From contig OY987266.1 in NCBI GenBank assembly GCA_963920665.1, positions 12,777,001 to 12,841,000 of the forward strand: a DNA stretch of 64,000 bases, written 5' to 3'. This stretch comes from Straminergon stramineum. Taxonomy: Eukaryota > Streptophyta > Bryopsida > Hypnales > Calliergonaceae. Made by a program: the position numbers and the translations under genes. Below, one piece after another: positions 23,561-35,567 of the stretch (position 1 is the first letter of the stretch; each line of letters opens with the position of its first letter). The notes beneath the pieces were generated by a model. That model had not been told where the DNA came from and ran no database searches. It was given only the letters and a program-made list of their open reading frames with translations.

Positions 23561-26194
23561 TGTAATTTCAAGTTTTTATGGATTTTTTTCACAACTTGGC
23601 GAGTTTAAATTTGTGCTTAGGATGGCATATTAACTTTTGCCTCCAAGCATTGATTTAGATATTTCCAAAAGCTAATGTAATTTTTTATCTTAAAGAAATT
23701 GCAAAATTTGCAATGGAAATGGAGACCATAGGAACCTATCTAAAATCCATTTTCTCCCTTGTAGGGAAAATAAGAATTTAGAATTAATGAAGTTTTCTAC
23801 TTTTACTAATAATATTTTAAGATCCTTATTTTAAATGGAATATTTTAAATTTATTGTAAAATTATTTTAGAAATTTATTTACTACATTCCTTTTTAAATT
23901 TCAAAATTATACTAAGATTTATTGCCAATAAGATTTCTTATATTTTTTCTTTCTATTTGTGATATTCCAAATATTTCTAATTATATTTAATGCAAAGCTC
24001 GAGTGTTTGAAACTCAAAAATATTAGGCTTTGAAGAAATTGAAAGTACCAATGCCATTTGCAAGCTTTTTAGTTTTCACTCAAATATTTTTGGGATATTA
24101 ATTTTCATTAATTGTTTAAATTTCAATTATGACCTATATTTGGGAGTGAGTTTATTTCTTGACATATTTAGAGTCATTTTTTCAAATTTTGAGTGGCCAA
24201 TTTGAAGTATTTCATTTACAATAAGACTTATGATATTATGAGAAGAAAGATGAATTGAACTATAGAATAAGGCAATTGTTGAATGCTTATGTGTTGAATG
24301 TCTTTTATGTGCAAAATGCATTATTTGGAGTAGCCATATTGTTGCCTTCCATCTACTTCACTAGCCATTTGGACTTCTACTAAAAAAATGAAAAGATTAT
24401 GAAATTTCTTCATTTTCAAGGCCAAAAATCTTTAAGCATCCCTTACTACAACAATTATATAGAAAATAGCAAAACCATATTCTATTTTTCATACATTGCT
24501 TTATTGAAGATTGTTTAGATATTAGATATAAATAATATTATATATATAATAAGTCTTAAATTATTTGAGTGATGTTTTTAGAACTAGAAAATCTTCTCAT
24601 CAATTTGTGATTGCCAAAAGTGGTTTTAGATGCATAAAAGTAGAAAGAATGCATGTAAATCCACTTTTGACAAATTTTTAGATACAAGTCCCTAAAGTCA
24701 TTAATACTTGAAAGAAATTGTTGTTACTTCAAAAATTGAACTTTAATTTCTAGAATTTCAAGATCCATACAATCAAATTCTATGAAAATTTTAGGCTATA
24801 TGCTAATTGGATAGTGGTAAATTATACCACGAATTCTTTATTTTAATACAAAATGTACAAAAAATTTATAGTATACAAGAATTTTTGTGAATTGACAAAA
24901 ATGATGCATTTGGAGGTGGTTTTGGAGGTAGGACTTTCTTGGGTTCTTAGGGGCTTAAAAAATGATATAGACAATGGAGGACATTCAATCTCTTCATTGC
25001 TTTAGAATAGAATGTGTAGATCATGTTCCATCTTCAATATACTTTCTAAAAATAGAAAATATTGTATTCACATAGTATCTCCAATTTATAGACATATGTC
25101 TAAATCCTAAGAAAATTCTTGAATTGTTATGGTTTTCATCTATATATTAAAAAATCCATAGACAAAGACAAGCATGTTGAATACTAAAATTCAATCAAAG
25201 TCATTCATTGGTTGTATCTCTATATTTAAATTAACATCATCTCCATCAATGATTAGGAAGAAGTGGTAGCTAGTTCAAAGTTAGTTGGTAGAATTGGTAA
25301 AAGAAACAGTTTCAATTTGAAAATGGTGGCACAAAAACAGTGAAAAAATCTATAAAATTTCTATTCTGAAGTGAAAAATAGAGAAAATAACTAGTTTCCA
25401 TATGTGAAAAATTGGTTTAATTTGGGAATTGAAGGAAAATAGCTAGTAAAACTCAAAAAACTTCCAGAACATTGATCTCCAATTTGATATAGTTAATTTG
25501 GATCCCTAAATTCAAGTTAAAAGGAAAGATGAATTGTGGAAGTAGGCCACAATTAAGGCGATTACTTTCATACTCTGAGAAGATTAAAGAGGTGTGTTTA
25601 GTGATAATAAAGAGACATGTACAATGCCATTTGAAATTGATGGTATAGATTGAATTGTGCATTCTATAGGAAAAATGCTTCAAAGGAATTGATTTTAGAA
25701 TAAATTTAGGGTAATTTGGCTACATCTATAATATGTATTTTGATCATTTATATTGATTTCATGTAGTCTTCCAAAAAGTACATGCTACAAGAATTTGAAA
25801 CTCTCCTTCGGTTATTGCCAACAACAAAACAACAACAATTTAATAATAGGATCCATACTTTGTTGCTTATTTGGACAATTTTCAATGTAATTACGAAGAG
25901 TATGCTTAGAGGTTCATTATTAGAAAAGGAGGTCTTGAAGCATCAAGTTGTAGTCTTTGGCCTTGGTGCCAAAGAACCACATGTTCCATGTGTTTCAAAA
26001 AGAAAAGAAAAGTATACCCACATGTCTGGGCAACTACCTTACAAGCAACTTCTAGAAAAGAGGTCTTGTAAGGCACCAAAGAATAATACCTCAACTTAGT
26101 GCACCAATACCTCCTTTCTACGTGCTCGAAGCAGAACAACTCCAAGTTCCAGATAACAATGTACCAAGATTCAAGTTTTTTTAAAGAACATACC
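23561..26194. other. AT-rich intergenic sequence
   Basis: No gene is visible. A stretch around 25250-25480 resembles 43250-43500, inside the FAH intron, with the shared phrases GGAATTGAAGGAAAATAGCT and GGTAAAACTCAAAAAA. This indicates an old dispersed repeat. The 105-codon plus-strand frame at 25782-26099 has no recognisable domain. Confidence 0.45.
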
Positions 26195-26351
26195 AGACAT
26201 TTTTCTATTTGGTATATACAGCTGGTAGAACTACTATCTTACCCCAAATAGACTCTTCATTCATGATGGTCTCAAGACATCTTTTCTATTTGGCATATAC
26301 AGATAGTAGAACTACCCCAACAGACTCTTCATTCATGATGGTCCAACGACC
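26195..26351 (+). repeat. 79-bp tandem duplication
   Basis: A unit beginning AGACATTTTTCTATTTGG, with AGACTCTTCATTCATGATGG near its end, is present twice at an offset of about 79 bp. Small indels separate the copies. Confidence 0.7.
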
Positions 26352-27427
26352 AGCATTCCTGGCTCTCCCTTGTCACTCACTCACTCACTCTCCATTCTTC
26401 CTTCTTTCTTCTTCTTTCTTCTTCTTTCTTCTTTCTTCTTCAGATTCAAAGAATGTTTCCACCAGTTCCGTTGGTACAATAATTTTGGCATGTCTCCAAG
26501 TTGTTGTTTTTCCAAGATTCAAAAGAGTAGTCAGTTAGTCTGTTTCACAGTTGGTGCAATAATAGTTCTCGCTGTTGGTTCCCCTCCACGAAAATTGTCG
26601 CAAAGGGTTTTCCAGCTGCTAAAGCGGAGCTGTATCATGCATCTAATAAGATCATTGGGTCTTGTACTCTTGTGATGAGACCACAGTGCATGACAAGAAA
26701 AAGGGCATGATGAAGAAGGACCCCCTCCAATCCTTTCCTTTCCCTGCAGGAGGCATCTAATATTGGAAGGCATGATCCCCTTGCATTATTTTCTTTGAAA
26801 AAGTAAAAAGTAAAGAAAGAAAATTTAAATTTAAATGATGGACCACTACAGTAAAACTGCCTGATTGTGTGAGAAGCCTATTTCTTTGTTTGCTTTAATA
26901 ATCAGTTAGTAAAGCTTGCATTATTTATGTACAGCCTCAAAAATGCAAAATGTTTAAAAAAATAAAAATAAAAATGCAAAATGCAAATCATGGAAAAGAA
27001 TTCCTTACAATACTCCAAGACCCACGAGGTTAGTGTTGTGTTGGCTGGGAAGGAAGACTTGGTGTGGAGGTGAGGTGGGCTACAGTAAGTTGTGTTCCCA
27101 ACAAAAAAAAGTGAAAAAAAAAAAGCAAAAAAAAAGCCAGCAAGCAAGCTAAGCAAGCAGAAAAGGATAACTGATAGCCCTGGGATTTGGTAAGGTAGCC
27201 TCACTAGTCACTACAGCTACAGCAAGGGAATGATTGAAATCATTACTGCCAATCACAAGCCTCCCCAATACATAGAATTTCTTGGAATCCACAATCCCAC
27301 TGAATCAATCCAGAAAAGTACAACTTTTAAAAACTCACTAATAACTGAACTTCCGGTGTGTTCTTTCGTCAAGCAACAATGGGCAACTATTGCTTACTTA
27401 TCCAATTGCCTGATCTGGTGGAGTTAA
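26352..27427. other. GC-richer unassigned block with CTT microsatellite
   Basis: A CTTCTTTCTT microsatellite occupies about 26398-26442 and is followed by several hundred bases of more balanced composition. Plus-strand frames at 26209-26538 and 26370-26675 overlap and derive partly from the microsatellite. Neither shows a domain. A pyrimidine-rich tract followed by mixed sequence resembles a plant 5' leader, but no coding exon can be supported. Confidence 0.35.
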
Positions 27428-27679
27428 CCCCTCAAGGCCCAAGGAGCCTGTTTTGTTTTGGGTCTCTCACCTGCTCATTTTCCTACATTCTAAGAAGTAT
27501 AAGCTAGGTGAATTCTAAGAAGTATATCTAGGTGAATTTCATATTCTGATGTTCATATTGAATGGGAAAGTTCAAAAGTACAATTGACATCATCAGTAAT
27601 AAGCGTGATGTACAATGCATATTGTCAATCAAAGTTCAAACTTGTGGAAAAGTACAGAAAGTGCTTGGGCCTTGAGGGG
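27428..27679. mobile_element. TTAA-flanked MITE, 252 bp
   Basis: A perfect 16-bp terminal inverted repeat, CCCCTCAAGGCCCAAG, stands at both ends. It is bounded by TTAA at 27424-27427 and 27680-27683. The interior has no coding capacity and a short internal duplication (TTCTAAGAAGTATA twice near 27490-27525). It has the same end architecture as the larger TTAA elements but a variant sequence (CTCAAGG in place of CTAAAGG). Confidence 0.85.
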
Positions 27680-27789
27680 TTAAAGTCCACACTAAACCAG
27701 TACTGGAACTACCTATATTTCCACAGTAATAATAAAACATGGTACAGGAAGTTAATCAGAAGAAGGTTAAGTTTACATAACTTTGTTAA

Positions 27790-28018
27790 CCCTTAAAACT
27801 TAAAATGACGCCATGGCTGTTTTTCAGCCGATGAATGACAAAGAATCTCTCCATGCAGAACAGAAGTGCAACTATTCATCCTTCAAATTTAGTGTGAAAA
27901 AGGAAGGTCTTCTACAACAATTTGACTTCCAATGAATGCTTTTGCATTTTTTAATCCAACAATTCACACACTATCAAAACAAATGATTTCCATGGTGACC
28001 AACTCATCCTTATGAAGG
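27790..28018 (+). mobile_element. TTAA-flanked MITE, 229 bp (GATGGATGACAAAGA type)
   Basis: It is bounded by TTAA at 27786-27789 and 28019-28022, with termini CCCTTAAAA and CATCCTTATGAAGG. It matches 50920-51144 in inverse orientation: GATGAATGACAAAGAATCTC, GCAACTATTCATCC, AAGGTCTTCT and GATTTCCATGGTGACC all recur. This is the first of five TTAA-bounded segments lying end to end. Confidence 0.8.
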
Positions 28019-28022
28019 TTAA

Positions 28023-28246
28023 TCCTATAAGGGTAATTTGGTCATTGTGGAAATAATCTTTTTTGGTACAATGTAAATCATTTGCTTCAAAAGTCCTAAA
28101 GTACTTATTGGAGGTCAAACTATTGTATTAGACCTCTTGTTTTTGCACAAAATTTCAAGAATGAACATTTGTACTTCGATCTTATATGGAAGGATTCTAT
28201 GTCATCCATCGAACACTTAGTATTTGTAGTTAGTAGCGTTACAGGG
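28023..28246 (-). mobile_element. TTAA-flanked MITE, 224 bp, head-to-head neighbour
   Basis: This is a third member of the same small family, inverted relative to its left neighbour. Landmarks are GGTCATTGTGGAAAT near its start, TTGGAGGTCAAA (28109), TTCTATGTCATCCATCGAAC near its end, and the terminus ACAGGG. It shares TTAA 28019-28022 with its left neighbour and TTAA 28247-28250 with its right neighbour. Confidence 0.75.
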
Positions 28247-28344
28247 TTAATTCCTAAAGGACCTAGGCCTTTATTCATCACAAACATTTAAACCTACCAT
28301 TTCTACTCGAAGGCGCAAGACTTCAAAAAAAATTGCATATCTAA

Positions 28345-28489
28345 GGGCCTCTTCACACTATGGCCGTCCAAGTCGAGAGGCCGTGGGATTGAGTGGCCAA
28401 ACTTTGGTGAGAGTCCAAGGAAATTAGCAATAAATAGGCCAAAAAAACTAGGAATTGGAGCCTTCGGCCAACCATAGTGTGAAGCCTCC
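28345..28489. mobile_element. Tourist-like foldback MITE, about 145 bp
   Basis: The left end GGGCCTCTTCACACTATGG and right end CCATAGTGTGAAGCCTCC form an inverted repeat of about 20 bp, with further GGCC-containing pairing inward. The flanks (TAA before, AAA after) give no clean duplication, so the Tourist assignment rests on the GGGCCT terminus and size. Confidence 0.65.
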
Positions 28490-29451
28490 AAAGGCCAAAG
28501 GCCAAATTCCAAGCCCAAAGTCCAAACCTATTCCATTTTTTTGACTTCTATCCTTTCTCTCCACATTAATCCATCCAATTTCTGAAATTTTCAATGAATT
28601 GTCCCCCATGTGACAATTTTTTCAAGCAATTTTTTCAAGCAAAAGGTTAATAAAACATGAGAAAGGAGTCAAAAATGGCATTGGAAAAATAATTACAGCA
28701 CATGCTCTCATCATCGAACAAGGAATATGAAGGATATGAATGGAATAAAAAGGTGGCATTAGACATTGAAGGGAAGTAGGTTCATTGAATGCTAAGACTC
28801 ACCATTTTAGTAGTGGAGACTAGGGTTCAAACCCCTATGGTGACACAAATAAACAAATAGGGAGAAATTTCATAAACTTTGACTGTATAGATTACAAGAT
28901 ATAAGCATTTGAAATGAAAATAAATGCTTTTTTAAGCATGTTGCTTGACTGGATTCTTTTGACTTAGAATCTTCCTAAATTTTTTGCTTCGATGATTTTG
29001 AATTAAATTTTTTATGTTGAAACATTTAGTTGAGAGTTTGCAATAAATGATGTTTTAAAATACTTGATTTACAATCTGAAATTCTTTTAAAGTAGAAGCA
29101 AGTATGAGATAGAAAGAAAAACTAAATCATTAATAGTTCGAAGATGGAATTGAAATACACTAATTAAAATGGTGAAATTTGTTTTGCAAGCAATCTAGTT
29201 CATATGACAATTTTCTTAGCTTTTTGAAAACTTGTGAAAATCAAATTCAAAAGTGAATCATGTAAGTTATTTTTTGAAGAAGATTCTTGGATTGCCCCCA
29301 AAACAAGACCCTCCATAACATTCTCATCACTAGTCCAAATAAAATGAATCAAATCTTTCCACGTAGATAACAATCCTTTCTATGAGAATTAAAAAAAAAT
29401 TTAATTGATTTTTATTTTTTTGTGATTCTTTTGGTATTCCTTAGTGTTGTA

Positions 29452-30600
29452 ATTTGTGTCGTCTATTAATTGAAGTAGGCATCTTTGTATGTTAAAAGAT
29501 GTGTGTAGTGTTGAAAGTCTTTATTAGTTGTTCTTGTTAATTGTTGGTTGATAACTAATTGGTTAGTAGTTGATGTTAGGGTTAGGAGGGGGGTTAGGAT
29601 TTGGATAAGTTGACACCCAAACATCTAGGATTGTAGTTCACTACTTAGAAGCATGGACTAGCTGATCCCTTGTCTCTTATTTAGTTCTTTATGGTTTTGA
29701 GATGTGAGATGCACTTAGGGGCTAAAATTTACGTTTGTTGGTGATTTAGTATTGAAGAAAACATTGATGTAAGGAATTTGGGTTTTGATAAAGTGTTGAA
29801 TAAAGACAAATTTTTAGATCTTAGAATTAGGATAGTTGATCTTTCCTAATACCAAATTTTAGGATATAAATCCATTATGGAGAAGGTGTTTGGAATCTAA
29901 AGGTAGCTAAGAAGGTAGCTAATGTGGGAGCCTCAATCTTATTCAATTTTTGTGATATGGCTATGAAATTTGGAGGATAATTTTCTTAATTTATTTACTA
30001 TTTTATATCAAAAACTTGGCTACAATAGATATGGAGCTACTAGTCATGTACAAAATACCCCCTAAGTGTGGAGGCTATGACTTGGCAAAAAGCTAGTAGT
30101 ACGAACATGTTCACCAAAGGTGGACATTATCTTAGATTTGTATGAAAATTGGTGTGTGAGTATTTCACTAATTGATTTTTGTTGTGGCAAAGGATTAAGA
30201 CACTTGGAATGATTGTCTGTCATATAGTCTAGGTCTAAACAAGCTATGAAAATTTTTAGATTATCTTAGGAAGGATTAGAAAGTCAATAACAAGAAAACA
30301 TCCACCAAAGTTGGACAACATCTTAGATTTGAAAATTGATATGTGAACACTTGACAAGTTGATCTAGATTGTGGTGAAGTTTCAAAACATTTCAAGTAAT
30401 TGTCCATCATTTATGCTAGGTCAAAGTTAGCTATGGTAGTTTCTAGATTGTTGCAATAATTATAGAATTTAGGGATTTGGAAATAGGTTTAGGATTATTT
30501 AGAGGGGTTTAGGGCATTACAAGATTATATGCAAAGTATTTTTACAATGAGGGCCCCATGCTATTCTAGACCTATTCGCAAAGCTTTGTAATATAAAAGA
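29452..30600 (+). repeat. Dispersed repeat, copy B
   Basis: This is the collinear partner of 11094-12330. Shared phrases include TTGATAACTAATTGGTTAGT (29548), CACCAAAGTTGGACAACATC (30303) and CCATGCTATTCTAGACCT (30556). The copies differ by many substitutions and small indels. The coding-like stretch of copy A appears here around 29770-29850 with stops. Confidence 0.6.
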
Positions 30601-30796
30601 ACTCCATTTTGAGCTTAGGACAATATAACTTTTGCCCCCAGACACCAATTGAAGCAAAAATTATATTTCCTAAAAAGTTAATGTGGGTTTTTATCTTCAA
30701 AAAGTTTCAAAAAATCATGCCAAAAATTGAGATCGTATAAATTTGTCCAAAGCTTGGAGTGTCCCCCAAAGGAATATGTGGTCATTTACGGGTTAA

Positions 30797-31722
30797 CTCC
30801 TAAGTGGTCCAATGGATACAATTCGTCTTCAAAAATACAAAGACAAAAAATTAAAGATTTTGACCTCCATATTGGCAAATATGTTGGTATGCAAAATAAT
30901 GGGCATAGATATTATTGATTTTGCAAAATATATATATAGTTTATGTACAATAGTGTATGGCCTTCAAGAAATTGATTTTAGTATATTCACTTGATGATAC
31001 AACATAGACAATGATATTCTATATTTCAACTAATGAGGGATAAAAGCCTCTTGGTTGACTAGATACACCTAGTTTCATGTCAAGAATTATACGAAGTTTG
31101 TAGTTTATTGTGGAATGTCAATGGGTACTTTCAATATGGGAGGAACCTATCCTTTTGCTTGTAAGGGAGAAGCAACTCATGTACAAGAGAATTATCAATA
31201 TTATATTGTATTCCTATCTCTTTTTATATGAGTAGTCATCACCTTCTACACCCTGATAAACACTTGCTAATATTACACTGGGTGTGAATGAAACGAAGAT
31301 AATGTATCTATTCATCCAATGATATTTAGACTAATTTTGGATTCAAAGATTTTTAGAAAATTGCATGTAGTGTTTTCAATGGTTGTGTTAGGATGGTTGT
31401 ATAGAAGACTTGTGTACATTTGTGTACAAACAATTCACAAGGGATTTGAATATAACCTATAAATGTAGCACCTTACCAAAACTTGTTTGTACTTATATTT
31501 TCTTTTCATTTTTTGGATTTTTAAGTCTATAGGATTTTACAAATATTATGAAATTGTGTCAATTTTTTTAATAGAATGTAATAATCTTTTGGAACAATGC
31601 ATTTTCTTGTGTACAAAAAGAATCAAATAAATTCAATCATCCTAGTGCTACCTACTAAATTTCATATGCAAAATTGCACTTTGTACACCAAAAAAAGAAG
31701 CATAATATGCACCATTGAGGGA
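30797..31722. mobile_element. TTAA-bounded segment, 926 bp
   Basis: It lies between TTAA 30793-30796 and TTAA 31723-31726. The left terminus is CTCCTAAGTGGTCCAATGG and the right terminus is CCATTGAGGGA, partial inverses of each other (CCTAAGTGG against the complement CCCTCAATGG). Its ends resemble those of 59871-60825. No intact frame of interest is present. Confidence is moderate because the terminal repeats are short and decayed. Confidence 0.5.
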
Positions 31723-32162
31723 TTAACCCCTAAAGGACTAAGGCACATTTTAGATAAAAATTGTGAAAAATTGCCACTTTTTAGGGTAGTGAGAAAAAAA
31801 TGAAAAAAAAAGTTTTTTTTGAAAATTCAACCGTACAAAATTATACCGGACTACTATGGGAATGTGTGGAAAAAAAATTCAGAAACTTTGACGATACGGA
31901 TTGAAAGATTATAACATTTGAAGTTAAGAGAAAAAGGTTTTTTTCAACCTTGCCTGATAAGACTAGCAGCCTTTAACACCTCCTAGAGTGAGACTCTTAC
32001 ACTACATATGGTTATTTTTTTTACATTTGCATCTTACATCATGAAATTTACATACCTGCCAAATTTCAGAAGTAGAGGAGGTGTTTTGCACTTGTTGCCC
32101 GAAGTTGCCCAAGTTGCCACAAAAGTTTAGGGCATCATAACTTTTGATCCGAGCACCCGATC

Positions 32163-33748
32163 GGTGTCGTATTGTAAATGTGTTCATTATGTGAAAATGC
32201 ATAATTGTTTGTTAAATTGGAGGGTTTTTTTTTGTAGAGTTTCAAGAAACAAATGGGGTTATACTCCACTTGAACTCTTTTTTTTTTACCTCTATTTGAC
32301 AAACACTTAGTTCTTTGATTTTTATACTAGAAGATATTTTAATATGTTAGTTAGTTAAGTTGAAGTTGTAAAAACAAAAGGTAAAGCTTGTTTTACCTTT
32401 TTCCTTATTTTTATTTTATTTTTAATGAATTAGAAATCCACGTAGATGATATGGATAGACTTATCGAGAAGAGGAAGTGGCCCATGTGAGTATTATGGCC
32501 CATGTGGCATCTTAGTGGCCAAAATCCACTAACTTAAGTGGATGGCATGGAGGTTGAGGTGGCGGATGAGGTTGAGGATCATCTTCTTCCTCCTCCTTGT
32601 TTTGCTTAAGGAAGCCGTCACTTTGGGAGGACATAACACTTTGTACATGGAGAGTTTGGTAATGAAATTTTGAGAGCTTGTGTATCTTGTTTTTGTGTTT
32701 CCAAAAAGCTATCACTCATGAAGTTTGGAGTTAGTATGTGTAAGTTATGAATTTGGGAGTGAAGTGTTGTGAAGCTGCCTCAAACTTTCAAAAGAGTGAG
32801 CTTTGAAAGGCTATGAAATGTAGACAGTATTTTTTATTTGAGTGAAACTTGGGAAGCTTGTAGATATTCATGTTAACTTTCCAAAATGGATTTACTTTCT
32901 TGATTTGGAGGTAGGATGAGAAAGTTATGGGCCTGAGAGTGAAAGGGTGAAGGGATACTTTCGGGTTTTCAAGTGAGTGAGTTTTGAAAGGGTATGAAAT
33001 GTGGACAGTACTTTTTATTTGAGTGAAACTTGGGTATCTTGTAGATATTCATGTTAGCTTTCCAAAATGGGTTTATTTTATTGATTTGGACGTAGTATGA
33101 GAAAGTTATGGGCTTGAGAGTGAAAGGGTGAAGTGATACTTTCGGGTATTCAAGTGAGTGAGTTTTGAAAGGGTATGAAATGTGGACAGTACTTTTTATT
33201 TGAGTGAAACTCGGGGAGCTTGTATATGTTCATGTTAGCTTTCCAAAATGGGTTTATTTTATTGATTTGGAGGTAGTATGTGAAAGTTATGAGCTTGAGA
33301 GTGAAGTATAGGTGAGCTGCCTTTGAGTTGGGAAGGGTGAACTTTGACCGACCATAAAAGTCGGACAGTATCTTAGTTTTGAGTGAATTTTGGAGAGGTT
33401 GTAGAACTTTTTGTTAGCTTTCCAGAGGCATATCACACTTTTAGTTTGAAGTTGTATAGAGAACGTGACACTCAATCAACTACCAGACACTTCTTTGAAG
33501 GTAGTTCATGAAGGATATGACTTTGTTCCTACAATTTTTTACCATACATGGGGTATATTGAGACTCCATGATATCTTTGGAGGGGTGTATGGAAGGGTGA
33601 TAGTATTTTGGTTCATATGGCATCATTGGGGGAATTTATTATTATGTTTGTGACTTTGGCCATGGGATCTTTCATTATTTGAACCACATCTAGTTGTAGC
33701 TAGAAGCCCCGCATTTTCCCAAGGCAAGGCCTCTCTACTCAACATCGG
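32163..33748 (+). mobile_element. Satellite-bearing element nested in a TTAA element
   Basis: The host sequence reads ...CACCCGATC before and AAAAAAAA after, exactly as in the unbroken host copy at 9882-9898, so the insertion limits are clear. The tips GGTGTCG and CAACATCGG form a short decayed inverted repeat. A reverse-orientation relative lies at 20445-21663. Most of the right half is a 180-bp tandem array. No intact transposase frame is present, so it is non-autonomous. The superfamily is not assigned. Confidence 0.65.
32700..33440 (+). repeat. 180-bp tandem array, about four units
   Basis: Units are anchored by TTTTGAAAGGGTATGAAATG at about 801, 981 and 1162 bases past 32000 and by a weaker unit near 33340, giving a period of about 180 bp. 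Each unit carries a GTGGACAGTA stretch, TTTATTTGAGTGAAACT, CTTTCCAAAATGG and GAGAAAGTTATGGGC in order. The middle two units are most alike. The reverse copy at 20700-21125 has only two to three units, so unit number changes between elements. Confidence 0.8.
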
Positions 33749-33895
33749 AAAAAAAATTATATTCCCACTTAGAATATATATATTCACACCTTGAGTCAAA
33801 ATTTGAAGAACATCAGTTTCAAAATGACTTCATACAAACCTACCCGAAATTACTTGTGTACGTTCAACGGTCATTCGGTCCTTTAGGGGTTAACC

Positions 33896-34479
33896 CACTA
33901 GTAGAAAATTGCATTGCCTTCAACAAAATCCAAGTGACACAGTTTTATGTTTTTTACACCCAAATGCAAAATTTGCGTTATCTGTAACACAGTTTTCTGA
34001 AAATTGCGTTAAGGGAGGCGATCTCTTTCCCATAACCCCCCATTTCTGCCATGTAGACTATAGTTCTCCTTGATCAGGTAGTCAGGAGTAGTGATTAATT
34101 GTGGCATAGTTCCAAATGTAGTTGTGGCACATTATGATTGGCTACAGGATTGTCAATTTTGCAACCAACCCTTGGTTGGAAATACAGAAATCTATATGAC
34201 TAATATGGGTCAAATAGACTCTTAAGCTAAAAAATTCATAGTAATTACATTTTGAGAAAGAAAATTATGAAAAAAATATGGAATCCTTCACAACGCTATT
34301 TCTGTACATAGGGAAATTTCACCACTCAAGAATCCCAAGCTCCATATATGCGTAATTTCTTAAGTGGTTGCAAATGGGTTGTATACTTTACAGTTACTGC
34401 AGATTTTGTAATTGGGGGCAGAAAATGGAAAATTGCATCACCTGGATTTTGTTGAAGGCAATGCAATTTTCTACTAGTG
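33896..34479. mobile_element. CACTA-like non-autonomous element, 584 bp, ACC target duplication
   Basis: It starts CACTAGTAGAAAATTGCATT and ends with the exact inverse AATTTTCTACTAGTG after GCAATGC. The terminal repeat extends for about 37 bp through GCCTTCAACAAAATCCA. The triplet ACC is present on both sides (33893-33895 and 34480-34482), the 3-bp duplication expected of CACTA elements. It inserted at the very edge of the TTAA element ending at 33889; the duplicated triplet includes the last A of that TTAA. There is no coding capacity. Confidence 0.88.
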
Positions 34480-35567
34480 ACCAAAGCTACATTCTAAACA
34501 TGACAAAGAGATTAGGATCAACATTTGGATACTCCAATAATTTCTACTTTGAAATTTTATAATTTTTTTATAAAGTACTAGAAAATACACACTAAGAAAA
34601 TTGTATCTAATTTACAATTGTCCCGGATTCAAACCAAATTAACTAAGGCAATTGAATATAGAGACCATGTTCGAATGTATTTGATTTATAAAATTTTAGT
34701 TGCAACTACCTTAGGCCCTCTTTACGCTCAGATTGAGAAGCCTTGAAGAAAACCACTTCAAGCCAATGGATTGTCTTTAACCTCTAAATATTGCAATGTT
34801 TTGAGGTCCAAAACTACTTCAAAATACTTGTATCCAAATCAAGGCTAAAATCTTTGTCTATATCTATTCTACAACAAATTTAACCAAATAATCTCTAAGA
34901 AAATTTGTTCCAATAGATTCTTTCAAAATTTAGATTCAAAATCCCCAATGATTGCAAGTTCAATGTATCAATAAACTTCAAACAGTCTTTTTCCAGCCCT
35001 TCCAAAAGATGAAATTTTGTCTTCCAACATTTTTAGTAATAGACACAGTATCAAAAACTTGTAAATTTTTTCCAATATATTGGAATATGGGTTGTGAATC
35101 TATATAATAAAGTTTAACCAAAAATACTTTCATTTTTGTCTTTAATCGCTCACCATCCTATTAACCATATTTTGCCACTCAAGAATTTCAACAATGAATT
35201 TTGACCTTTGATCCACCCAAATGGCTACAAAATAAATTGAAAAGTCATAGGGTTTTTTCTTGAAATTTTATAAATGTCATTAGCATTTTTGGATTGTTAA
35301 TGGGGTGGTGGTGCATTGGCCAAGATTGAAAGGCAGTGAAACCCATGAAAAGTGATTGATCAAAATTGTGACCAAAAGTTTTTGGTGACAAATTGTTGGG
35401 GCCTTGGATCTTGCTTCGGGGCTATAATTTTATAGAGGACATGCAACAAGAACTACATTGGAGAAGTTTTTGTGTGTTGGAGGCAATTTTAGGGGCACGG
35501 ATTGTCTCACTCTACATGGCTTGAACCTTGCTACACGACATTGCACTTCAATTTTGTTGTAGCTTAA
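34480..35567. other. AT-rich intergenic sequence
   Basis: No gene is seen. A GGCCCTCTTTACGC phrase at 34713 resembles a Tourist-type end, but I found no partner. Confidence 0.4.

Larger units (their letters stand above)
28251..30792. mobile_element. TTAA-bounded segment of 2.5 kb, composite
   Basis: The left terminus TTCCTAAAGGACC and right terminus GGTCATTTACGGG are decayed versions of the family ends, with TTAA outside both (28247-28250 and 30793-30796). Inside are a Tourist-like MITE (28345-28489), a block matching 23020-23560 (28860-29400) and a block matching 11094-12330 (29452-30600). It may be a single larger family member or an older element broken up by later insertions. No intact reading frame is present. 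Confidence 0.5.
31727..33889 (+). mobile_element. TTAA-flanked TIR element, copy 3, with nested 1.6-kb insertion
   Basis: The best-preserved ends of the family are here: CCCCTAAAGGACTAAGG on the left and CGGTCCTTTAGGGG on the right, with TTAA at 31723-31726 and 33890-33893. Removing the nested element (32163-33748) leaves about 580 bp that aligns with the copies at 5492-6047 and 7882-10011. Conserved internal blocks are CACTTTTTAGGG (31773), GGATTGAAAGATTATAAC (31899) and TTGCCCGAAGTTGCC (32095). No transposase is present. Confidence 0.8.

Noticed and set aside
25782..26145. Overlapping frames of 105 codons (plus) and 79 codons (minus)
   Set aside because: Neither shows a domain, splice context or repeat counterpart. 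The length is compatible with chance in a mixed-composition stretch.
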